The notes under the pieces were generated by a model. It ran no database searches and was not told where the DNA came from. It was given only the letters and a program-made list of their open reading frames with translations. 45,129 bases of DNA from Flavobacterium ichthyis. Lineage in GTDB: Bacteria > Bacteroidota > Bacteroidia > Flavobacteriales > Flavobacteriaceae. The number at the start of each line of letters is the position of its first letter. The first letter of the stretch is position 1. The translations under genes were made by a program, and so were the position numbers. Positions 20,077-28,295 of this stretch are shown in pieces. Where the stretch lies: the NCBI RefSeq assembly GCF_009915155.1, contig NZ_JAABLM010000017.1, positions 1 through 45,129 on the forward strand, in the 5' to 3' direction.

Positions 20077-20302
20077 CCCCCGATAGCGTGGATTTGCAAC
20101 CCGATAGCGCGGATTTACAATCCGTGCCCGCAATGAATTGAAAATCAAATAAATTAGGTATATATTTCATATATTTTAAAATAAATTTAAACGCCATGTC
20201 CACAAAAACAAACCCCGATAGCGCGGGCATAAATTAGATATCATTTTATTAGATTTATTTTGATGTAGATAATGGGCACGGATTGCAAATCCGCGCGATC
20301 GG
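20077..20302. repeat. Cluster of GC-rich palindromic repeats after the Rhs module
   Basis: Related units with the core CCGATAGCGCGGATTT..AATCCGTGCCC occur at 20077-20100 (shortened), 20101-20130 (full), 20213-20230 (internally deleted, CCCCGATAGCGCGGGCAT) and 20274-20302 (full, inverted). Each full unit is itself nearly palindromic. The two full copies can also pair with each other over about 29 bp across 145 bp. GC content is far above the surroundings. Together with 20303-20382, which holds nothing else, this fills the gap between the lipoprotein and ferredoxin genes. Confidence 0.7.
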
Positions 20303-20310
20303 ATTTTTTT
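20288..20310 (+). terminator. Terminator-like hairpin at the end of the repeat cluster
   Basis: AATCCG and CGGATT flank CGCGAT and are followed by a T run. It could end the Rhs/lipoprotein transcript, though it competes with the larger palindrome. Confidence 0.5.
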
Positions 20311-20382
20311 TCGTTCGCTATTAAAAAAACCTAATCATTCGACCTCGCAATTTGAAACAAAAAATCCTCGGAAATTAAATTT

Positions 20383-20709
20383 TTAATACTCCGGAGCCAA
20401 TTCTATTTCGAGTCCGTTGAGTTCTTCCGTGATGTGGATTTGGCAACCCAATCGGCTATTATCTTTTACGTTAAAAGCTTCCGAAAGCATTGCTTCTTCA
20501 TCGTCTTGCATTTCGGGCAAAGTGACGTCGTTTAAAACATAACATTGACACGAAGCACACATTGCCATGCCTCCACAAACGCCAATGGTTCCTTCTGGAG
20601 CTAATTCATAAGCACGAACGAGTTCCATGATGTTCATATTCATGTCCGTTGGGGCTTCCACTTGATGCGAATTCCCCTCGCGATCGATAATTTTTATTGT
20701 GATGTCCAT
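20383..20709 (-). CDS. [2Fe-2S] ferredoxin, adrenodoxin type
   Basis: A 108-residue electron carrier. The cluster ligands are Cys45, Cys51, Cys54 (GVCGGMAMCASC) and Cys89 (RLGCQI), the adrenodoxin/putidaredoxin spacing C-x5-C-x2-C-xn-C. The highly acidic surface helix (PEMQDDEEAMLSEAF) fits reductase docking. It lies 72 bp downstream of a ferredoxin-NADP reductase gene, its likely electron donor; Mrp and Nfu upstream suggest a link to Fe-S assembly. The acceptor is not known. Confidence 0.93.
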   Translation of the reverse strand: MDITIKIIDREGNSHQVEAPTDMNMNIMELVRAYELAPEGTIGVCGGMAMCASCQCYVLNDVTLPEMQDDEEAMLSEAFNVKDNSRLGCQIHITEELNGLEIELAPEY

Positions 20710-20781
20710 ATAAGTAATGAAAATTGAGAATCGAGAATCGGCTTTTAAAAAATCTTAAAACTTGAAACTATAATGTTGTTA

Positions 20782-21834
20782 CTACTCTATTGCTTTTACT
20801 ACGGCTTTTTCGGCTTCTTTTCTCGACCCATCAAATCCGTCAACACCTGAAACGGTGGTGTATTTCAACACATATTTTTTTCCGGGATTGAGTTTGTTGT
20901 AAACGCTTTGACACATTAGCGTTGCTTCATGGAAACCACACAAAATCAATTTTAATTTTCCGGGATAAGTGTTGACATCGCCAATGGCGTAAATCCCTTC
21001 GATGTTAGTTTGGTAATCGAGTGCATTGTTCACCTTTATGGCGTTTTTCTCAATTTCTAATCCCCAATTGGCGATGGCTCCCAACTTTGGCGTCAACCCA
21101 AAAAGCGGAATAAAATAATCGGTTTTGATGTTTCTGTGGGCTCCGTTTTCTTCAATGTCAATGGATTCGAGTTTTTCGGCTCCGTTTAATCCGGTTACTT
21201 CGGCTGGCGTGATTAGATTAATTTTTCCAGCGTGTTTGAGTTCTTGTACTTTTTCGACGGAATCTAAAGCGCCACGGAATTCATTTCTTCTGTGAATTAG
21301 GGTAACTTCGCTGGCTACATTTGCCAAAAAAATACTCCAATCCAAGGCTGAATCTCCTCCTCCGGCGATTACAATTTTTTTATCGCGGAAAAGTTCCGGG
21401 TTTTTTACAAAATATTCTACACCTTTATCTTCGTAAAATTCGATGTCTTCAATGATGGGTTTTCGGGGTTCGAAACTTCCCAAACCTCCCGCAATGGCAA
21501 CGGCTTTGCAAGCGTGTTGTGTTCCTTTGTCGGTTGTTACTATAAAAGTACCGTCTTCTAACTTTTGGATGGTTTCGGCTTTTTCGTTTAGGGTAAATCC
21601 AGGTTGGAATTGCTTGATCTGTTCCATCAAATTATCGACCAAATCTCCTGCCAAGACCGATGGATAACCTGGAATGTCGAAAATTGGTTTTTTAGGATAT
21701 AATTCTGCCAATTGCCCTCCGGGTTGTGGCAATGCATCGATGATGTGGCATTTTAATTTTAAAAGTCCGGCTTCGAAAACGGTAAAAAGTCCGGTTGGTC
21801 CGGCACCTATGATGAGAATATCTGTTTCAATCAT
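20782..21834 (-). CDS. Ferredoxin-NADP reductase, thioredoxin-reductase-like (type 2) flavoprotein
   Basis: A 350-residue protein from the ATG at 21834 (MIETDILIIGAGPTGLF); the frame continues 12 codons upstream without family similarity. The FAD-binding Rossmann motif is IIGAGPTG (8-15). The motif PQPGGQLAELYPKKPIFDIPGYP is the family signature, without the CxxC of thioredoxin reductase. The NADPH-binding motif is IAGGGDSALDW, and the C-terminal FAD motif is YAIGDVNTYPGKLKLI. This fits the YumC-type group of homodimeric reductases that move electrons between NADPH and small ferredoxins. The ferredoxin gene follows directly. Confidence 0.94.
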   Translation of the reverse strand: MIETDILIIGAGPTGLFTVFEAGLLKLKCHIIDALPQPGGQLAELYPKKPIFDIPGYPSVLAGDLVDNLMEQIKQFQPGFTLNEKAETIQKLEDGTFIVTTDKGTQHACKAVAIAGGLGSFEPRKPIIEDIEFYEDKGVEYFVKNPELFRDKKIVIAGGGDSALDWSIFLANVASEVTLIHRRNEFRGALDSVEKVQELKHAGKINLITPAEVTGLNGAEKLESIDIEENGAHRNIKTDYFIPLFGLTPKLGAIANWGLEIEKNAIKVNNALDYQTNIEGIYAIGDVNTYPGKLKLILCGFHEATLMCQSVYNKLNPGKKYVLKYTTVSGVDGFDGSRKEAEKAVVKAIE

Positions 21835-21937
21835 TGTGTAAGGTTCAAGGTATTGGGTTCTGTGATTCAAAGGTCAGAGAAAGCACAATTTTTTTTTATG
21901 ACATTTGTCACTTTATCTCAAAAAGTTATGATGAAAA

Positions 21938-22088
21938 CGGGGTTGCGTGAGGGATTGCAGCGGCATCCTTTTATCAATTGCCCGGGATTTCAATCCTAGG
22001 GGAATTGATAAAAGATACAGCGGAAAGCCCGACCTTTGGCAAAAAAGTTTTCGGTAGAAAAAACTTTTTTGCCAAAGGGCACGCCCCA
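21938..22088 (+). repeat. Structured intergenic repeat, copy 2, with two long hairpins
   Basis: The element begins GGGGTTGCGTGAGGGATTGC and ends GGGCACGCCCC, so its ends can pair. Inside are two perfect inverted repeats. One is a 12-bp stem (CTTTTATCAATT at 21968-21979 with 22003-22014) with an inner GGGATT/AATCC. The other is a 19-bp stem at 22033-22051 and 22060-22078 (CCTTTGGCAAAAAAG..). The connecting words GCAGCGGCATCC and ACAGCGGAAAGCCCGACC flank the first stem. Copies 1 and 3 share parts of this layout. It sits between nfu and the reductase gene, inside what would otherwise be one transcript. Confidence 0.72.
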
Positions 22089-22100
22089 ATTATTTTCATT

Positions 22101-22340
22101 TTAAGCTACGTTTACCACGGTTTCTATTTGTGGCGCGTATTTTTTTATGGTGGTTTCCACTCCGGCTTTCAACGTCATTTGGTTGACGCTGCAACCTACG
22201 CAAGCGCCTTCGAGACGCACTTTTACGTGCTTGTCGTTTTCGATGTCGATGAGTGAAATATTACCGCCGTCTGACTCGAGAAACGGTCGGATTTCGTCGA
22301 GCGCTTTTTGTACGTTTTGTTTGATTTCTTCTGATGTCAT
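22101..22340 (-). CDS. NifU C-terminal domain protein (Nfu-type Fe-S carrier)
   Basis: A 79-residue single-domain protein. It carries the conserved IRPFLESDGGNISL segment (17-30) and the cluster-binding CVGC motif (Cys47 and Cys50) followed by MTLKAGVE. Nfu proteins hold [4Fe-4S] clusters as dimers and deliver them to apo-proteins. It lies 77 bp downstream of the mrp-like gene; this pairing is common in Bacteroidota and fits Fe-S delivery. Confidence 0.95.
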   Translation of the reverse strand: MTSEEIKQNVQKALDEIRPFLESDGGNISLIDIENDKHVKVRLEGACVGCSVNQMTLKAGVETTIKKYAPQIETVVNVA

Positions 22341-22348
22341 CTTCTAAA

Positions 22349-22405
22349 TTTTTAGATTTTTAGACTTCTTAGATTTCTAGAGCAAGTCTAAAAGGTCTAA
22401 GAGGT
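22349..22405. repeat. Low-complexity TCTAAG-type repeat between mrp and nfu
   Basis: Direct repeats of GGTCTAAGA plus inverted copies (TAGACTTCTTAGA) can fold into an imperfect hairpin. It is AT-rich and without a T run on either coding side; function unclear. Confidence 0.4.
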
Positions 22406-22417
22406 CTAAGAAAGTCT

Positions 22418-23548
22418 TTATTTTTTAACTGCCGAACATCCTGCCATGGTTGTGATTTTCACGGCTTCGGATGGCGGGAGGTTTTCGTTTCGGGCAATGG
22501 TTTCGGACACTACATTTCTAGCGATTTCTTCGTACACTTTTTCGAGTGGTGATGCGGTTTGCAATGCTGCTGGTCGACCGTAATCTCCGGCTTCGCGAAT
22601 GGATTGTACGATTGGGATTTCGCCTAAAAACGGTACTTCTAAATCTTGGGCTAAATTTTTCGCACCTTCTTGTCCGAAAATGTAATATTTGTTATTTGGC
22701 AATTCTTCTGGTGTGAAATACGCCATATTTTCGATGATGCCTAAAACGGGAACTTTAATGGCGTCACTTTGGAACATCGCCACTCCTTTTTTGGCATCGG
22801 CAAGAGCGACGGCTTGAGGCGTGGAAACGATTACGGCTCCAGTGATGGGCAACGATTGTACGATGGAAAGGTGAATATCTCCGGTTCCTGGTGGCAAATC
22901 GATTAACATAAAATCGAGTTCGCCCCAATCTGCATCAAAAATCATTTGGTTCAACGCTTTTGAAGCCATTGGTCCTCTCCAAATTACAGCTTGACTTGGA
23001 GATGTGAAAAACCCGATGGAAAGAATTTTAATTTCATAACTTTCAATGGGTTTCATTTTCGATTTGCCGTCAACGTTTACAGAAATTGGCTTTTCGTTTT
23101 CTACGTCGAACATAATGGGCATTGAAGGTCCGTAAATATCGGCATCTAAAACCCCAACGCTAAATCCCATTCGGGCTAAAGTTACGGCAAGATTGGCGGT
23201 TGTGGTTGATTTTCCAACGCCTCCTTTTCCTGAAGCTACCGCAATAATATTTTTGATTCCGGGAATGGTTTTTCCTTTGATTTCCGTAGGAGTTTCGGGC
23301 GTTTCTACTTTGATGTTTACTTTTATTTTGGCTTCCGCCGAAATTTTTTCTTGAATGGTTTTGATGATATCAGCTTCTGCTCTTTTGCGAATGTGCATAG
23401 CTGGTGTTGACATTATCAATTCTACCACCACTTCGTCACCAAAAGTTAATACGTTTTGAACGGCTCCGCTTTCTACCATATTTTTTCCTTCGCCAGCAAT
23501 AGTAATGGTTTCTAATGCTTTGAGGACTTCTTTTCTGTCGATTTTCAT
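22418..23548 (-). CDS. Mrp/ApbC-type P-loop Fe-S cluster carrier ATPase
   Basis: A 376-residue protein. The N-terminal MIP18/DUF59 domain covers about residues 1-80 (VVVELIMSTPAMHIRKRAE). The P-loop domain has the deviant Walker A ASGKGGVGKST near 105-115, DADIYGPSMP after it, and DLPPGTGDIHLS. The C-terminal CxxC found in many Mrp proteins after 'ENM' is missing: here the sequence reads ENMAYFTPEELPNNKYYIFG. A single Cys lies near the C-terminus (MAGCSAVKK). It is thought to bind and transfer Fe-S clusters in the cytosol. It is the first gene of the Fe-S group with its own -7 element. Confidence 0.93.
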   Translation of the reverse strand: MKIDRKEVLKALETITIAGEGKNMVESGAVQNVLTFGDEVVVELIMSTPAMHIRKRAEADIIKTIQEKISAEAKIKVNIKVETPETPTEIKGKTIPGIKNIIAVASGKGGVGKSTTTANLAVTLARMGFSVGVLDADIYGPSMPIMFDVENEKPISVNVDGKSKMKPIESYEIKILSIGFFTSPSQAVIWRGPMASKALNQMIFDADWGELDFMLIDLPPGTGDIHLSIVQSLPITGAVIVSTPQAVALADAKKGVAMFQSDAIKVPVLGIIENMAYFTPEELPNNKYYIFGQEGAKNLAQDLEVPFLGEIPIVQSIREAGDYGRPAALQTASPLEKVYEEIARNVVSETIARNENLPPSEAVKITTMAGCSAVKK

Positions 23549-23599
23549 TTTTGTATTTCGCTCTTTTTCAAGTCTTTAAATTAGACTGATTTTAAATTG

Positions 23600-23607
23600 C
23601 AAAGATA
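23600..23607 (-). promoter_or_regulatory. Bacteroidota -7 element for the mrp-nfu group
   Basis: On the minus strand TATCTTTG is an exact TAnnTTTG match about 50 bp before the mrp start at 23548. No convincing TTG lies at -33. Confidence 0.55.
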
Positions 23608-23683
23608 GTATGAAAACTTAATAAAGTAAAGTTAATAGATTGAAAAAGTTTATGACCCGATAGTTTTCTAGGAATGCAAATTT

Positions 23684-24982
23684 TTAAAGTTGGTTGGCTG
23701 AAATTAAATTGATTTTAAATGTGGTCAACTGAATTTGAAGGTTATTTTTCAAAGCATCGTATTGTGAAGAAAGCAGTTGATTTTTTACCGCAATAAAAAC
23801 CACGGCTTCTATCAATCCGCTGCTGAATTTTGACTGCGAAGTTCTAAAAGATTCTTGTGCATATTTGAGCGTGTTTTCAATGCTTGGTACTAATTGTTCG
23901 TATTGTTGTTTTTTTAATTTTTCAATTTCAATGGTTCGCGCCACTTTTATTTTTTCGTTTTCCGAAAGTACTTTTAAACGTTCTGTGTTAATTTTGGCGG
24001 CAGCAATTTGTCTATTTTTTCTAAATCCTGTAAATACTGGGATGTCGAGCTGCAACCCAACCTGTTGGTTTTTATTATCGGTAAATTGTTGATTGAAACT
24101 AGGTATATTGATATTCGGCTGGTTAATTGGCGTGGAATAAAAGGTGGACCAACCGTAAAATCCGCGAAGCGACGGCAAATTAAAACCACGTTCCACAGCC
24201 CATTCTTTTTTTGCCATTTCAAAGGTAAGATTCGCTACTTCAATTTTTGGATTTTCCGAAACCGGAACTACTTCAACTGGAGCAATCTCCATTTGCAACT
24301 GAATTTTTGCCACCTCATCATTTCGATTCATCAACTGAAACAATTCTTTTTTTAGAGTTTCAAATAATTGTTCGGCTTCTAAAAGACGTTTTTGATCTTG
24401 GGAAAAACTAAACTGAATGTCGTACAAATCGCTTTGGGCTTTGTTACCAATTTGTACTTCTTTTTCAATTCTTTGCAAATTAAAGGTAGAATTTTGCAAT
24501 TGTTCTTTTTGGATTTTCACCAATTCCTGCGAAAAAAGCGCGTCGAAATATTTTTGCAAAACCTGCATTTTATAGTCGTTTTCGATCACGGCTTTATCGG
24601 CTTTCGCCAAATCAATCGCCAGTTTGTTTCTTTTGGCCAATGCCAATGATGAAAAATCGAGTAAATTGCTGTTGCCATTTAAATAAAAATTATCCCATTG
24701 AATATCAGAACTCACACGGTTATTGGTGGCAGGATCAATCGTAGAACCGAAATTATAGCTATGATTTCCGGTAAGCGACACATTTGGAACCAATTCCAGC
24801 AAGGGATGTGTATAATTTTTTTTGGCTTGTTCGATGGCTAATTGACCGGCTTTTATTTCTAAACTATTTTGCATGGCAACATTGACACATTCTTGCAATG
24901 ACCAGGTTTTTTCCTGGCCAATTGCAAAAAAGTTCTGAACTGTAACCAAACAGCAAATTATTTTTTTGATGGAAAGTGACAT
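23684..24982 (-). CDS. TolC-family outer-membrane efflux protein
   Basis: A 432-residue protein with an N-terminal signal (KIICCLVTVQNFFAIGQ). Two OEP repeats follow: WSLQECVNVAMQNSLEIK opens the first, and long coiled-coil helices (AIEQAKKNYT.., KIQKEQLQNSTFNLQRIEKE) alternate with beta segments (SLTGNHSYNFGSTI; QVGLQLDIPVFTGF). Such trimers form the outer-membrane duct of tripartite exporters. It is the last gene of the seven-gene operon that begins at 33157, 27 bp behind a permease gene. Confidence 0.93.
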   Translation of the reverse strand: MSLSIKKIICCLVTVQNFFAIGQEKTWSLQECVNVAMQNSLEIKAGQLAIEQAKKNYTHPLLELVPNVSLTGNHSYNFGSTIDPATNNRVSSDIQWDNFYLNGNSNLLDFSSLALAKRNKLAIDLAKADKAVIENDYKMQVLQKYFDALFSQELVKIQKEQLQNSTFNLQRIEKEVQIGNKAQSDLYDIQFSFSQDQKRLLEAEQLFETLKKELFQLMNRNDEVAKIQLQMEIAPVEVVPVSENPKIEVANLTFEMAKKEWAVERGFNLPSLRGFYGWSTFYSTPINQPNINIPSFNQQFTDNKNQQVGLQLDIPVFTGFRKNRQIAAAKINTERLKVLSENEKIKVARTIEIEKLKKQQYEQLVPSIENTLKYAQESFRTSQSKFSSGLIEAVVFIAVKNQLLSSQYDALKNNLQIQLTTFKINLISANQL

Positions 24983-25009
24983 TTTTTAACTAATGATTTT
25001 TGTAAAAAA

Positions 25010-27424
25010 TTACTCGTATTTGAGATATTTTAACACCTGAACTTTAGTGGCTTGAAACGCTCTGGAAAGTACCACGATTAGCGTTAACAACATTAATCCT
25101 AAAAAACCAACAATAAATGGAATTACAGAAATCTCGATTCTGTAAGCGAAATTTTCTAACCATTTACTTAGCAAAACATAAATAGGGACGACGGCAAGGA
25201 TAAATCCAATCACGCAAAACACGATGTATTGTACCGAAAGTTCTTTGAGCAACGTTTTGGTTTCGGCTCCTAAAGTTTTTCTAATTGCAATGTCTTTCAT
25301 TTTTCTTTGAATGGAATAGGACGCCAAAGCGAACAGTCCAAAAAGTGCGATTAAAATGACCACGAAGTTCAGCAAGCTGAACAAATTGCGCTGTTTGACA
25401 TAACTTTCGTAAGTTCTGGCGAAACTTTTATCGACAAAATCGTATTGCAAAGGATATTCCGGATCGACTTTTTCACCCCAAAAATCTTCAATGTTGGCGA
25501 TGGTTTCCGGCATATTTTCAGTATCGATTTTTACATAAATTGAATTTAGATTATATGACATCCAATCGATGGTTTTAAAATGAAAAAATACCATTGGCGG
25601 GATTTCGGCTTGCGGACCATACATGTGAAAATCTTTAACAACACCTACAATTTTGAGTTTGTTTTCGTTCCAATCTACCTCTTTTCCCACCGGATTTTTT
25701 TCACCCATCATTTTGGCCGCAGTTTCGTTGATCATCATGGAATTGAGGGTATCCGAAGCAAATTTTTCTGACAAAAACCTCCCCGAAGCCAGTTTTATTC
25801 CCAAAACTTCCGGCATTTCAAAATCCATCGCCATATTTTGCCCTTGAATATTGATTTCTTTGTACCTAAAACTTGATGACGAACCTGAACCATTCCCGAT
25901 ACTAAAAGCACCCGCGGAAACAGATTGAACCCCTTTAATTTTCTGCATTTCTTGCTTGATGGTATGATAGCGGGAATAAATGATGTCAGCGGAACTCTCA
26001 TCGGGCTTTCTATAAAAAATATTCAATACTTGTTCGCCTTGAAAACCTAAATCTTTTTTGGTTAAAAAATCGACTTGTTCAAATACAATGTACGAACCCA
26101 CAATAAAAAACGTGGCGATGGCAAACTGCAAAACCAACATCGAATTTCTAAGCCAAATTCCGCTTTTGCTTCTTCCGAAATTGCCTTTTAAAACTTTCAA
26201 CGATTCAAAATTAGATACGTACATTGCTGGAAAAATTCCCGAAACAATCACCACAATAATAAAAATGATGATTAATTGAATGAAAAATTCACTGCCAAAT
26301 AAAACTAATTTTTTATTGAGGAAATCATTGTAATACGGAAGTGAAAGCTCTACAATTAACAAGGCTAACAAAATGGCAAACAAAGTAGTCATAACAGTTT
26401 CGAAGATAAATTGATACACAATATTTTTCTTCGAAGCGCCTAAAATTTTTCTAACTCCAACTTCTTTTGCACGTTTTACCGCATTGGCTGTGGCAAGATT
26501 AACATAATTAACAATCGATAAAACCAAAATTAAAATACTCAATCCCATCATGATTAAAAGAAATTGGTAATTTCCTCTGCCTTCCGGATAACCGTTGGTT
26601 ACCGAATGTAATCTGGCGGTTGCCAAAGGTTCTAAAATCGGAGTAATCCTGCCGTACTTTTTAATATAATTTTCTGGCGAAAGTCCTTCTTCTTTTGCCC
26701 AAACTTTGATGCTATTTTCAAAAAAAAGATTGCTGATTTTTTGTTTCACCAAATCCGCCTGATTGGGATTCTTTAATTTCACCAGTAAACCGTAACTGTA
26801 ATTTCCCCAGTTATCTGGACCTTCTTTTTTGATGAATTCATCAATTAAATTGGTCACTACTTCTGGAGCATAAGATGATTTCGATGGAATTTTATAGACA
26901 CCTTTTACCACTAATTTTCTTCCGGAATATTCAACTGTTTTGCCAATGGGATTTTCTTTGCCAAAAAGTTGCGCAGCAGCTTCTTGTGACAATGCAATTG
27001 ACGTTTTGTCTTGTAGCGCATTTTCGCGACTTCCTTGCGTAAATTCGAATGGAAAATACCTGAAAAAAGTATTTTGTGCGTCTAAAATGGCTAGTTGCGC
27101 TTTTTTGCCATTGTACTTTATAACTTCATTAAAATAATAATTTCGGGTGTAGCAATGACTTTCTAATTCTTTGAAACTTCCCAAATGCCAATCTAATGCG
27201 GCAACATTGGTATTCCAAAACATTCCCGGAGAAACTTCGTTTACTACCTGAAAAACGTGGTCTTTTTCGGGATTCCACGCGTTGTATTCGTGTTCGTCAT
27301 TCCAGTACAAAATTCCGAAAATCACACCTGATATTCCCAAACTCAAACCTAAGACATTCAGAGCCGTAAACAGCTTGTTGGTTTTAATTTGGTGCAAATA
27401 AATTTTTAGCCAGTTTTTAAACAT
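25010..27424 (-). CDS. MacB/FtsX-type ABC transporter permease, paralogue 2 of the operon
   Basis: An 804-residue protein with a duplicated plan. The first half is TM1 (about 20-42), a MacB-type periplasmic domain (about 50-280) and an FtsX core of three membrane helices (about 285-410; NAVKRAKEVGVRKILGASK is the coupling helix). The second half has a further helix (about 427-450), a second periplasmic domain, and a second FtsX core (about 675-795) with SIQRKMKDIAIRKTLGAETK. It is clearly a paralogue of the 28296-30728 product and ends in the same LKYE. Only one ATPase gene is present, so the two permeases may form a heterodimer or alternative complexes. Confidence 0.94.
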   Translation of the reverse strand: MFKNWLKIYLHQIKTNKLFTALNVLGLSLGISGVIFGILYWNDEHEYNAWNPEKDHVFQVVNEVSPGMFWNTNVAALDWHLGSFKELESHCYTRNYYFNEVIKYNGKKAQLAILDAQNTFFRYFPFEFTQGSRENALQDKTSIALSQEAAAQLFGKENPIGKTVEYSGRKLVVKGVYKIPSKSSYAPEVVTNLIDEFIKKEGPDNWGNYSYGLLVKLKNPNQADLVKQKISNLFFENSIKVWAKEEGLSPENYIKKYGRITPILEPLATARLHSVTNGYPEGRGNYQFLLIMMGLSILILVLSIVNYVNLATANAVKRAKEVGVRKILGASKKNIVYQFIFETVMTTLFAILLALLIVELSLPYYNDFLNKKLVLFGSEFFIQLIIIFIIVVIVSGIFPAMYVSNFESLKVLKGNFGRSKSGIWLRNSMLVLQFAIATFFIVGSYIVFEQVDFLTKKDLGFQGEQVLNIFYRKPDESSADIIYSRYHTIKQEMQKIKGVQSVSAGAFSIGNGSGSSSSFRYKEINIQGQNMAMDFEMPEVLGIKLASGRFLSEKFASDTLNSMMINETAAKMMGEKNPVGKEVDWNENKLKIVGVVKDFHMYGPQAEIPPMVFFHFKTIDWMSYNLNSIYVKIDTENMPETIANIEDFWGEKVDPEYPLQYDFVDKSFARTYESYVKQRNLFSLLNFVVILIALFGLFALASYSIQRKMKDIAIRKTLGAETKTLLKELSVQYIVFCVIGFILAVVPIYVLLSKWLENFAYRIEISVIPFIVGFLGLMLLTLIVVLSRAFQATKVQVLKYLKYE

Positions 27425-27475
27425 TTGATTTTTTGATTTGATGATTGAAACTTTATTTAGCTGATGAGGCTTTTT

Positions 27476-28273
27476 TTATTTTTTTGTAACCGAACCCGAA
27501 GAACTTTTTTCAGCATTCACTTGTTTTGGATTTCCTTTGTAATCAACTGAAGCACTTGAAGACGCTTTTGCATCGAGATTTTCTGTTACAAAAACATCCA
27601 CGTCTGCAGAACTACTGGCTTCAATTTTGGCATTTTGCACTTGCAAATTATCGGCATTAACATCTGCAGAACTGCTGGCTTTTACATACAATTCTGTCGC
27701 TTTTCCGGAAATATCAGCATCGGCAGAACTGCTGGCTTGAATATTTATTTTTTCGGTATCCACCTGCAAATTCGCATCAGCACTTGACGAAATATCAACG
27801 TGAATTACTTTGCTAGAAAAATTTCCAGAAATACTTCCGCTTGATGACGCATCAATAGAAAATTCATTGGCAGAAACCGGCTTTTCTACTTTTATTGATC
27901 CTGAGGAACTGGCTTTAAAACCATCTACATTTGGTGCGGAAACCCAAACTTTTAAAACTTTGAAATTGACGTTATTGTTCCAATTTCTATTTCTTCGTTT
28001 GCGTTTTTTATCATCGCTACCAATTTGAACACTATTGGCATCGATAAATACTTTAAGTGTATTGCCTTCCATTTCAGTTTTAATCATTTTCAATTTTTCA
28101 TTGTCATCCGTTTCCACCTTGATGCTTTGCGTAGCACTTGGCGTGTAAAAAAGTTCAATTCCTTGTGACACTTTTATTTTAGAAAAATTTCCAACGGTAC
28201 GGTTTTCAGAAACTTGCGCAGTAGCGATTGTTGCTGTGATTAAGATGAGGGTGTAAAAAATAAATCGGATCAT
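27476..28273 (-). CDS. Secreted DUF2807 (head GIN domain) protein with SSSA repeats
   Basis: A 265-residue protein from the ATG at 28273 (signal peptide MIRFIFYTLILITATIATAQ); a longer frame would place 34 odd residues before the signal. The mature part opens with RTVGNFSKIKVSQGIELFYTP, the usual DUF2807 start. It then runs through short beta-helix rungs of about 20 residues, each carrying KASSSA(D/S) or ASSSGS; at least eight are visible. The Ser-rich turns stack in a regular way, which fits a beta-solenoid. It sits between two ABC permease genes of the export operon, so it may act with the exporter in the periplasm or be its cargo; function is not known. Confidence 0.9.
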   Translation of the reverse strand: MIRFIFYTLILITATIATAQVSENRTVGNFSKIKVSQGIELFYTPSATQSIKVETDDNEKLKMIKTEMEGNTLKVFIDANSVQIGSDDKKRKRRNRNWNNNVNFKVLKVWVSAPNVDGFKASSSGSIKVEKPVSANEFSIDASSSGSISGNFSSKVIHVDISSSADANLQVDTEKINIQASSSADADISGKATELYVKASSSADVNADNLQVQNAKIEASSSADVDVFVTENLDAKASSSASVDYKGNPKQVNAEKSSSGSVTKK

Positions 28274-28295
28274 GATATTTAATTTTGCGGGATTA

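Noticed and set aside
20012..20230. Minus-strand frame through the GC-rich repeats
   Set aside because: Repetitive translation from palindromic units; not a gene.
21978..22256. Plus-strand frame running across the structured repeat into nfu
   Set aside because: It is made of repeat sequence and the complement of nfu; no protein features.
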